Of a DNA stretch of 64,000 nucleotides, positions 30,408 to 40,900 are shown one piece after another. Within the stretch, counting starts at the first letter, position 1; each line of letters starts with the position of its first letter. Made by a program: the position numbers and the translations under genes. The notes beneath the pieces are model-generated. The model was not told the origin of the DNA and made no database searches. It saw only the letters and a program-made list of their open reading frames with translations. Origin of the DNA: Mesostigma viride (Eukaryota; Streptophyta; Mesostigmatophyceae; Mesostigmatales; Mesostigmataceae); the NCBI GenBank assembly GCA_009746045.1, contig RPFO01000050.1, positions 3,221,216 through 3,285,215 on the forward strand, given 5' to 3'.

Positions 30408-31105
30408 AGTTAACGCCAAGCGCATTGGCGTGATCCTGATTCGGCATATCTCTGCGATTCCAGCGGCACCGGAACGAGTTCATTCCGACAAGTATCAAGA
30501 AAGTTATGGCGTTCCGACTTCCCGGTCGCGCGCGAGCGCGAGCCGGCTGTTCTTCTAAGTCGGACGTGAATATTTGCCGACGACATATGGGGTCGACAGT
30601 AATTCCTGGGCTGACAGGAATTAGGTGCTGTACCTACGACGGTATTGGATTAATACGTCGTACGCAGGAAATAGGAACCTTAACCTGTGGTCTGTTGGTA
30701 CCGCAGGCTTAGTCCTGGACTTCTAGGTGCAGATGCAATAATCACTGTGGTGACTGTACTCTGTGGTCACTGTGCCTGTATGGCAGACCTACTGTATAGG
30801 AACTGGGCGCTGTACAGGTAGTGAATACTGTACCGGGAGTGTTATTACTGAGCAGGCCTCCTAGGCTGCTCAGGACTAGCAAGCACAGTGCGCAAGTATA
30901 TAAACAATAGGCCAGTGCCAAATGGGCATCTCTTGCGAGCCCGCCTCACGTGTTGTGCCTTGACTTGGCAAGCTCGTGTGCAAGCCTCAAGTGTTGAGCG
31001 CTGTAAACATTATCCGATTTAACAAAGCTCCGTTTCCAACCATATTCACACATTGCTGCATTGCAACCATATCCTTCACATTGCGTGTGCTAAGAAAGCT
31101 TAACT
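30408..31105 (+). repeat. 3' LTR of the copia element
   Basis: AGTTAACGCC to GCTTAACT, followed at once by the ATACC target duplication and the coding exon of the accessory gene. Confidence 0.92.
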
Positions 31106-31110
31106 ATACC

Positions 31111-31445
31111 GGAGCCTTGCCCGCCTTCGCGGGGTCCACTTTCTGCAATTCCTCGTACCTCCGCGTTGCTGACTCAAAAACTGAGTTTGCTAATGCCCCC
31201 GCAAACTCGCATATTTTTAGCAGTCTATCGACAACTGCGGCAACTAACGCAGCATCTTGTTTAGCTTTTGGGTCCCCAAGGTGAAGGTACCTCCGCGATA
31301 GCACCGCTATCTGGCTGCGGAGGACTGCCAGCCGGTTACTCTCGGCGACAAATGGCAAAGGGACTTCCTCGCTGATCTTGTTAACACGGAATGAGCGCCA
31401 CTCTTCATCTGTGGCCTTGTAAGGCCCATCCTGCTCTGCTGCCAT
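31111..31445 (-). CDS. CACTA accessory gene, first exon
   Basis: The minus-strand ATG at 31445 begins MAAEQDGPYKATDEEWRSF. The exon runs through a helical, Leu/Arg-rich region (SNRLAVLRSQIAVLSRRYL, ALVAAVVDRLLKICEFAG) to VDPAKAGKAP at the copia insertion. After removing the copia element and one ATACC copy, the codon run passes unbroken into the exon ending near 22930. Function is not recognised. The start was chosen because it follows the promoter region shared with the divergent transposase gene and opens the helical domain. An upstream in-frame extension to 31691 reads through non-conserved promoter sequence. Confidence 0.65.
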
Positions 31446-31957
31446 GTAACTACCCAACGGCGGTTGGGTAGAAAAGTTGGAACCTGGGTCAATGCGTCGG
31501 CCGCCTGTGTTTGCGGCTCCATGGCAACAACGACTACGTTCTGTGGACGCGGCAAATTCAACGCATACATCATCTTGAAATCGTGACCGTCCATCTGCAC
31601 CGATCCGACGACTCATGCAGTATCCCGCTTTTTTTTCTCTCGCAGGAGAGCCGTTGGCCGGTTCACGACGCGTGCGACCACTGGTCTGCATTAACTTAAC
31701 TTACCTTAAGTTCTCCAGAGAAGTGACCCAAGCCGTCGGTTGGCACTCATCGACGTCAGCCGCAGTGTGTTGACGCGTCCGCGCGATTCACGCGGCGGCA
31801 CCAAACGGCACCTACCGACAGAGGGAGCACCGCGCATGAACTTAAACAACGCGTTCGTTTTGAGGTCTGCTGTGGCTTCGACGAGTTCGCATCAAGTCTG
31901 ACGCGGGGCCTTCCGTGACTTTACATTTACTGTCTTATTTATTCCTGAATACTAACA
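31446..31957. promoter_or_regulatory. Shared bidirectional promoter region of the CACTA element
   Basis: 512 bp between divergent start codons (accessory 31445 minus, transposase 31958 plus). It resembles 41510-41820 and the reverse complement of about 36400-36700. These are the internal parts of deletion derivatives, so the region is kept when coding sequence is lost. No TATA box was assigned with confidence. Confidence 0.6.
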
Positions 31958-34900
31958 ATGGCGGATTTGAACTGTAGCATAGATGATTTTTTACAGGAGG
32001 GGGGCGATCATCTGCCTGGTACCGGGGAGGAGGATGCAAAAGCGTTTGCCAGAAACTTCGCAGCTACAGTAGGTAAAATATCAGCAGACACACCACTTTA
32101 TTCAGGATCCAGTAACACTGCCATAGCTAGCGCGTTGGAACTCTTGTCTATACTCGGCAGGCATTCTGCATCGGCTGCCCTAGCGGATGAGGTATTCACT
32201 TTCATCAGCAAAGTTCTGCCAGCCGGTGATTCTCTTCCAGAAAGTGTAAAAGAAGCCAAGAAAGTCATGAAGGGTTTAGGGTTAGATATGCGTGTATATG
32301 ACGCGTGCCCCTGTGAAAAATATATATACAAAACAAAAGAAGTCCAGACCTGCCCTGTATGTAAAAACAATAGATATGAACAATACGAAGATAGAAATGG
32401 AGAGACAGTAACAACAAGAAGGGCCCATCGCCAAGTTAGATACTTCCCTCTTATAAATCGTTTCCGCGGATTTTTTAGGATACCCGAGATGTCCAAGGCA
32501 TTACGATATGCTGGAGAAACTGAAAACAAACAAGATGAAGAAGACCCAAATCGGAAAGTCCACGGAATTAAAGGTAAAAGGCGTCCTTGTCAATTTCTTT
32601 TCTGCACGTGCTTTTTGGCTGGCTGTATACGGTTCACCCAACTCATGCTGCATATATATGTTGTGGTGATTTTGCTGCATATTATAACATTCGGTTGTGC
32701 CGCCCGCACTTCGGCCGTCCCGTTTACCCACCTCCCTGTTGTATAATTGCGTGCAGATACCCGAGCGATGCTGCACGTCAAGAGAATGTTCCCTCAGTTT
32801 CGGCTTGACCCACGCTTCCTTTTTTTAGCGCTTTGTTTTGATGGAGTATGTCCTAGGTGCTACATGGACCAGCACTCCAGCTGGCCGTGTTTCTGTGCAA
32901 TCTTGAACCTGCCTGAATGGGTCTTCATTAACAAACATTTCTGCCCAATGGTGCTTCTGGTGGGAGGGAACAAGAAAGGTAAGGCCCCAAAGAATATGCA
33001 CATTTTTCTTGACCTGATTGTAGATGAGCTGGTGAAGATGTGGGATGGGTTTTTCATTTGTGATGTGTTGGATGATGATGAGCATGGTGGGCTCCACCCG
33101 GCAAAGATTCAAGCACTGCTTTTGTTTACTGTTCACGACTACCCGGGGTTTGGTAAGATGGTAAATATGCCAGACTCCGGGTACGACGGCTGCCTTGTGC
33201 ACGGCCCTGCTTGGAAGGGCACCTATGTTTCCCAAGGGCGCATTGTTTTTCTTGGGCATGAAACCTTGCTGCCAGCTGATGACCCCCGTCGCGGTGGCAA
33301 CGACAAGGAGGCGCCGCCAGACATGACGATGGAAACCTATGTAGAGCACTGCAGAAACAACGGCCGGGAGCCGGAGCCCTTTTGCAGGCTGCCGTACTGG
33401 CCTCAACTCCTCCAACGGCACCTGATCGAAGAGTTCCACCTGGGGGCGAACAACCTCTTGCGAGTCGCCAACTCCACTAGCGGTAAGTGCGGTGCTGTCT
33501 ATAGTGTTGTGTCACTAGTGTTTGTCGCTGTTTTTTTCCTTTTCAACATTTTGTATTTAAGGAGAATTCCATTAGGATTTATTACATGCTGTGGTTCAGT
33601 GTGTGTATTAAGTATTACTAACATTGGTATGCATTTGCGCTTGTATGGCTTTGTTTTCCTTAAATCTGCTGCCAGGGGAAGGTCTGACCTACGCCATTCG
33701 GGATCGGCTGAAGGAGATGAACCTGAACCCGGAGCTGCACATGGAGAAGACCGTGACAACCACCACTGCCATGGATGGCACAATCAAGACAACAACCAGG
33801 AGGCGGGGGTTGCATCCACCCTGCCAGCTCACCTCGCAAGAGAAGGCTGAAGTTATTGGTGAGTGTTTGCTTTTTTCTCCCAACTGTTTTCTAGGTATTT
33901 GATTCAAGTGCAATTATTTAGTTTCGCAATTTTTCTTTCTCTGGTTGTGGTTCAGTTTTCCTTTCGCACGCGTTTTGAAAGCAGCCCCGGTCAGACTTGT
34001 TTCCTTTGAGAAGTGCTCAAGTGAGTTCAGTGCCTGCCACCCTACTCATATAATTTCAGTGCAGGACCTCCCTTGTTTTCAGTGGGGCTCATCAGAGTGG
34101 CCACCCTTGAACACATGGCCACTGTCGGTGGATGGTGATGGCATTCTTCTCACATTTTCAGTGCAATGTGAACAGTGCATATTGCAGTACAGTAAACGTT
34201 CGACTTGTCACACTAGGAACTCAGATTCTGAGAATTTTCTCAAAACCCTCAATTTTCTCACCCTTTGTGAGAATTTTTTGAGAAAATTGAGAAAAATCTC
34301 AATTTTTTTCCGCAAACGCTAGGCAAAAAATCTCACCAGGGTGAGATTTTGGTGAGAAAAAGGGGGTTTTGGTGAGATTGGGGTGAGAAAAAACCCTAAA
34401 GTGAGAAAAAAGGTGAGAATGGGTGAGAAAAAGTGAGAAAAAGTGAGAAAATTGAGAAAATTGAGAAGTTTCTCACCAACACGAGAAAAATCACTAACAC
34501 GAGAAAAATCACAAGTCAACGTGGTGAGAAATTTCTCACCAAGAGTGTAACACGAGAAAAATCATGAGCTTTATTTCATTAAGTCCGTGAAAAAAAAACT
34601 CAACACCACTTTGATATGCATTATAGGGTGCACAAAGGTGCAATATAGGGTTGTCATACAATATAAAACAGCACATCATTCCATAAACAATGCTGTCATT
34701 GAATTGAATTGAATTGTACCATAACTCCGTTGGGAGTATATGTAGCACATAGCCCAGAGAAGGGGCATATGGCCTATCATACATTCTAAGCTACTTCCTG
34801 CAAGGGTGGGAATGTAAACAACACTTGCTCTAGGTGCACCAGGGGCACCTACACCCTCATGATCTTCACACTATGCCCAGCTAAGGGGGAGTATGTCATG

Positions 34901-37900
34901 TGGGGGAAGATCAACATGGCTATACAAGAGCTAGGGCATGGCTTCTCAGCAGGGCCACTACAAGGCCACTGTCTATCTATTCTACTGCTGCTGTATTCCC
35001 CTAGGCTGGGGCTGCCGGAGTCGCTGGGGCCGCGGTGGTTGAGGGGGTCGCGTGCCAGGGCTTGTGGCCGACGTAGATGTCCGCCCCCTTCCAGTACACC
35101 GGCTGGCCCGCCTTGGTCTGCCGGAGCTGGAGGTAGGTCGGCCATAGCTCCCGTCGCCGTTGTTGCTGCGCCAGGGTCAAGTCGTCGTCCACGGTGAAGG
35201 GAGTGTTCTCGAGCCGCTTGCGGCGTCTGAGGAACGAAACCTTGTCCGCTGGGCTCTTAAAGATGAGAAGAAGCGGAGGCGCCCCTGCCTTACCCCGCGC
35301 GCGGGGGAGGCAGTGGGCGGTCAGCTTAATCTCACCAAGTAGGCCCATGCGTGCAAGGATTTTGCTCTCAAACGCACGTGCAAGCTTCTCGGAATTCTCA
35401 CCTTCCACCAGGTCGAAGTTCTTGAGGATGGCGTTTAGGCTGCGCTTGGAGAGCTCGGCCTCCTCGCGGAGGTCAAGCGTCTGCCGCTGGAGCTGGGCTG
35501 CGACGGCGGAGGTGGTGGAGGTGGTATGTTGCTTAAGCATGTCCGCCCAGGTGGTGATGGGAGGAGCATCGCCGGCCAGGCCAGCCGGGGCTGGCTTGGC
35601 GGCAATGTCCTTCACCGCCTGGGCGGTGAGGCCTGCGGTGCTCTGCAGAACCTCGATAGCGATGGCGTTGTCCTTAAGACGCTGGTCGATGTCACGGAGC
35701 TGGGCGGTGATGGCGTCGGAGGTGGAGGTGGTGGCGGTGGAGGAGGCGAGGAGGGTGGAGGTGGCGGTGGAGATGGTGGAGGTGGCGGTGGAAGGAGGGG
35801 AAGCTCGGCAGTCAGCGTGCCGCCGATGGCCGCCACATCTGCAGCAATGGGGTCCACGTGCTCCTCGAGGGCCTCCTTAAGGAGTGAGCGGATGGAGGAT
35901 TCGGTTAAGGTGGTGGTGAGAGGCTTGGGGGGCCAAAGCTCCCCGATGGAGCGTCCAAGGAGGGAAAAGAGAGCGACTTGCTGGAGGTAGGGGCGGTGGA
36001 GGCTGGGAATGGTGTCGAAACAGGAGATACGAATCCAGCGAGGGTCAAAGAGGCGACCTTGGTTGAAGAGCTGCTTGCATAGTGCAAGAAGCGAGGCGTG
36101 CGTTCCATGAAACACGCAGACCAGGATGCGTTCCGTGGTAAGCGTGTCAAGGAAGCCGGGCTGGCTGGCTTCGGCGACAAAGTCGGCCGCTATCCAACTC
36201 GAAGACTAAAAAAGTAACATGCATTAATGGCCCGCATGCATAAAGGGCCTGAATTCTGATGCGGGCCCAACGGCAGCACCGCCAAAGCAGATAAGGGCCC
36301 GCAGTCTGATGCGGGCCCCACGGCACCACCGCCATAGCAGAGCTCGAAGGTCGTGGTGCGCGTGAAACGTACGTATGCCCTTTGTCGGTAGGTGCCGTTG
36401 GGGTCAAATTGGGTGCCGCCAAAATCGGGCCGACGCGTCAATAGACTGAGGCCGTCGATGAGAGCCATCATGCGGCTTGGGGAACTTCAGCTAAGTTAAC
36501 TTAACGCAAACCACTGGTCGCCCGCGTCGGGAACCGGCCCAACGGCTCTCCCGCAACAGAAAATTACGCGGCATACTGCATAAGTCGTCGGATTGTTACA
36601 TTTCGACGGTCAAGATTTCATGATGAGGTTTGCGTTCAATTTGCCGCAGTTTGCCGCCCAGAGAAAGTAGTTGTTGGACTCGTTGCCCACGATGAAACAC
36701 AATCAAGCAAGCCGTTTCCGGCCCCACCGTGTAGGTCATGTAGTCGCTCTTCACGTCAGCCAGCCGTAATTTCAATGCACAAGGCTACACATTTCCATCT
36801 CCATTCATATTCATAATCCTGCACGACTCGAAAACGCGGACAAGATAACGGCAGGCTCGAGCTACCATGGTCCGGATTCTCCCGATTTCTGGCCTGCGCT
36901 GGTTGTCTCCTTGATATTGGCAACTCTCTCCGGTAAGAGATTTTCCGCAGTTTGGCTGTTTCGAAACGTTAATTAAGTGAGATGCCTTCGGATCAGGAGA
37001 CTCACACAGCCGCGAAATCATGCCAAAGGTCATATGTTCGATCCCTTGCTGGTAGCTTCTGAGCTTTCTTATTTTCTGTGTTCCGCGGAATCTCAGATTT
37101 GGGCCGCTAGCGTTTTCACGTTTGTTGCTTTCTGATCCGACGACAACGTTGTGCCTTGCTCGTGTGACATCTGGCGCATGGTGTGATTCATGTGTATGGT
37201 GCTGCCTTGCCACATGGGGCTGCTTTTCCATAAGAGTGAGTGTTGGGTTCTACACATTTGCTGCATGGACCGTTAGGTGCTGGTGAGCTCTTCCTTGTAG
37301 AATGGTGATGTCTATGTCAAGGATCTGATTTCTTTTGCTCTTGCGTATATTGTGTCGGTTTGCTTTATTTCTTGCAGGGACCACGAGAGTAAAATGCAAG
37401 CGGTTCCACTTTCAAGTCAGCATGTGACGCCCTGTCGACCGGCCCGCTTTGTTAGCTAGCTACCATATAGTATTTGATGATAGGCATTGAATGCGGAAGA
37501 TGTCATAACGCCATAACAGACTGTGTTGAACAGGCATTGAATGCCAAAGATGTCATAACGCCATAACAGACTGTGTTGAACAGGCATATTTGAATGCCGA
37601 AGATGTACATAACGCCATAACAGTGTTGAATAGTTGAATCAACGGGTTCTTGCAGCTGTAAACATTAAAATTATTCAAACATTTAATGAAAAAATCATTA
37701 TTGTTCGTGCTGTCTTGAACAGCGGTTGTTACTGGCACTGCATGCATGTGTCTGCTGCCAGCATATTGCATTATGGGTGTGTTTTTCAGCGCTGTGTTTT
37801 CTCACTTTTCTCACGTCCTGTTTTTCTCACTTTTCTCACTTTTCTCACGTCCTGATTTTCTCACTTTTCTCACGTTTCACACCTCCCGTTTTTCTCACTT

Positions 37901-40900
37901 ATCTCACATCCTGTTTTTTGAGATTTTTCTCACGTTTTTCCCCTTTTTTCACCTTTTTGGGGCAATCTCACCCGGGTGAGAAACGTGTTTTCTCACCCAT
38001 TCTCACCCCATTCTCACCCTTTTTTCTCACCTTTCTCACCCATTCTCACCCATTTCTCACCCTTTTTCTCACCTTTCTCACCCTTTTTCTCACCATTTCT
38101 CACCCATTCTCAAAGCCGAGTTCCTAGTGCACTCTCCATGTTGCATCAAGACTTGCCACCGACTTACACTTGTGGGGTTTGACTGTTTTTTTTTTTTGTC
38201 TCCCACGCAGCCCTGGAGCGCCGAATGAAGGACAGCCTGCCCGACTGCTTCCCGGGTGATATTGTGGGGCTGCTGGCCAATGGCAAGCCAGAAAGAAAGG
38301 CCAAGACTCATGACAAGCTAGAATTGTTTTCGAAGCGCTTACCAGTTTTGCTTAGAGGCCGCCTGCACGCAGACGCAAGAGCTGCCTTTTTGGAAACGTC
38401 TGCAGCATGGGACTCAATCTTTAGCGGTAGGGTCTTCACTCAGTACGAACTGGACGAGGTAGGTAGGGCTATGTTGAGGTCAATTGTTGCACTTGAGCGT
38501 GTTCTGCCCGCATCCGAAATGTCCAGGTCGGTTCACGCAGCGACACATTTGGCGGGGCAGATTTCAAATGTCGGTCTCCCTGACGGTAGGTCCATGGCGT
38601 GGGGTGAGAGATGCATGAACACAGCGGTTTCTGGCCACATGTCGATCTGCACTCAATGTTGAGCACTCCATGGGCCAGTCCTTCGTCAACTTCGAGGTGC
38701 TGACGCTGCTATCCTACTTCCAGCATCGAGCCACCGGAGTAAGTTGTTTCTTATTTGAAGGTCTTTACTTCTTTCTTGTGTGTGTACATGATGTATAGCA
38801 CCTTGAGTTTGTAATTCTGCATTTACATGAAGCAATGATGGCTCATTTCATTCAGCATGGAAACTCTCCTTGTGTAAAACCTTGATGTTTCTACTCACTC
38901 TCATTTTCAAGGAAAGTGCTCTTTAAATTGAATGCCTTCTGTATTTTTGCTTGGTGTGCTTATCATGTTTTTTTCCAATGCAGGTAAAGACCAAGCACTA
39001 TGTGTGGGACCTTCTCACCAATGATCCGTCGCGCACCATCGAGCTGGGCAAGCGCTCGGTGAAAGACGGGTACCGGTTTTCTGAGGACGAGATGACGGCG
39101 GCAAGGGATTTGCTGGTAGAAGATGCCCTTCCCAAGGCTGATTACAGCGACCCTGCGAATGGCGACGAGGCCTACTGGTGAGCCTTGTTTTTTGCAAATG
39201 CTACTTACGCCGTCTGCTTTGGTTATTTTAATTCAGTCCTATTGAAAGGCGCCTTGGGATTAGCCATGCAATCATGTTTTACTGTCACAAAGCCAGCCCT
39301 AGTAATTAATATCTAGTTTGTTTGGTTTTACCCATCCGGGTGCCATGATCTTGCCGCCAGTAAAAGCGTCCTGTGTTGTATCTGTTTTTTTTTTTTAATA
39401 ACCAATACTTATAATAATACTCTTTGCTGGGTTATCGGTGTGCGTTTGTTTGAATGCAGGCGAGATCGCTGTGCTGACACAACGTTCAACGTGCTGGCAT
39501 GGGCATCATTAAACCTGACGCCGCTTGTGCCGCAAGTCATTGTAGCGGCGTGTGGGGGCGTGAAGCGCTACGCGGATTCTTTCCACAAAGTCAGGATACA
39601 CGGGTTCAACTACCGCACGGAGGCTGCGGACCAATCAATCCCAGGGAAAGCGGCACAAGAATGCGGGAGTTGCGGTGCATGGCCCGGGCGGTGTAGACTT
39701 TGGTTTCATCACACACATTCTGAAGGCCAGGTTAGAGTACCCACGAGGGGGCTGGGAATGGCAGCTGTTGTTGAAGGTGGAGCTTTTTGATCGCCTTCAT
39801 GTCGCTCACCTGCCCCAGGAGAGGTTGGTGGTCATCAGCAGCGCACAGGCCCCCAGGTCGTCGTGCCTTGTGTTGCCAGGTGCAGTGAGCTCAGTTGGGT
39901 ATGTCGTCGATGAATGCTATGCTCCCGAAATGGTGGTAATCCCTGCCAAACTGCCATGGAGCATGGCACATCAGGCGCAATCTGCCCTCAGTAACCAATG
40001 GTTACTGATACACATGATGTGTATCACAGCGTGGCAGCAGATTTCCCCACCATGCCGCAGTTTGAAGTGATTGAGGAGCACTAGGAACTCGGGGGTGATA
40101 TAAGTGGTAAAAAGTGGTAAAATCTATATCACCCGGTGGTAAAAAGTGATAAAAAGTGATAAAAAGTGATAAAAAGTGGTAAAAAAGGGGTAAAACAGGT
40201 GGTAAAAGGTGGTAAAACAGGGGGTGGTAAAAGCCTTTACCACCTCCATTTTACCACCTGACCGCCATCGTGGTAAAAAAATACCACCAGGTGGTAAAAA
40301 CGAGGGTGAAAACAGGTGGTAAAAAATTACCACCATGGAGGTGAAAAAATCGGTGGTAAAAATGGTAAAAAATATGGAGGGAAAAAACGCAGATAGATCT
40401 CACTAGGAACTCGGCTTTGAGAATGGGTGAGAAAACACGTTTCTCGCCCGGGTGAGATGACCCAAAAAAGGTGAGAAAAGGAGAAAACGTGAGAAAAATC
40501 TCAAAAAACAGGACGTGAATCAACAGCACTGGTCAAATCAGGGCAATCAAAATCGCTTCATTAAAATGTTTAAATAATAAATGTTTATAGCCGTCAAGAA
40601 CCTATCGATTCATACTAGCCATTCAGAGGCTGTTCTGAAATTGTAACCATTGATCATTTAATGAATCATCTATACAACACTGTTATGGCTTTATGACACA
40701 TCCGTCATTGCCTTTCATCTTATACGATGGCAGCTAGTGGTTAACGAAGCTGGTCGCTTGCTAGGGCATCATGCTGACCGCTCCCATTTCATTCCCGTGG
40801 TGCCTGCAAGAATCCAAGCAAGCCGCGACACAATATGCAAGAGAACAAAAAGATATCAGATCCTTGACATAGACATCACAATTCTACAAGGAAGAGCTCG

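Larger units (their letters stand above)
23079..31105 (+). mobile_element. Copia-type LTR retrotransposon inserted in an accessory-gene exon
   Basis: Two about 698-bp LTRs (23079-23775 and 30408-31105) differ at about three sites by eye. They are flanked by the 5-bp duplication ATACC (23074-23078 and 31106-31110). LTR ends are AGTTAACG...CTTAACT, not TG...CA. Plus-strand genes are a 5' ORF of unknown function, gag with a CCHC knuckle, and pol with integrase before RT-RNase H, which places it in the copia (Ty1) group. Removing the element and one ATACC restores the accessory exon in frame. It is young and nearly intact, apart from frame breaks in gag and the 5' ORF. Confidence 0.93.
34211..38129 (-). 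mobile_element. Non-autonomous CACTA element in a transposase intron
   Basis: Begins CACTAGGAACTC at 34211 and ends with its complement at 38129, flanked by CA on both sides. The left 485 bp match the reverse complement of the host element's right end (43709-44202). The right 1.9 kb (36195-38129) matches the reverse complement of the host's left arm and promoter region. It is thus an internal-deletion derivative in opposite orientation. A LINE (34697-36195) interrupts it. Lacking transposase exons, it would need the enzyme in trans. Because it lies wholly within intron 3, splicing could remove it. Confidence 0.85.
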
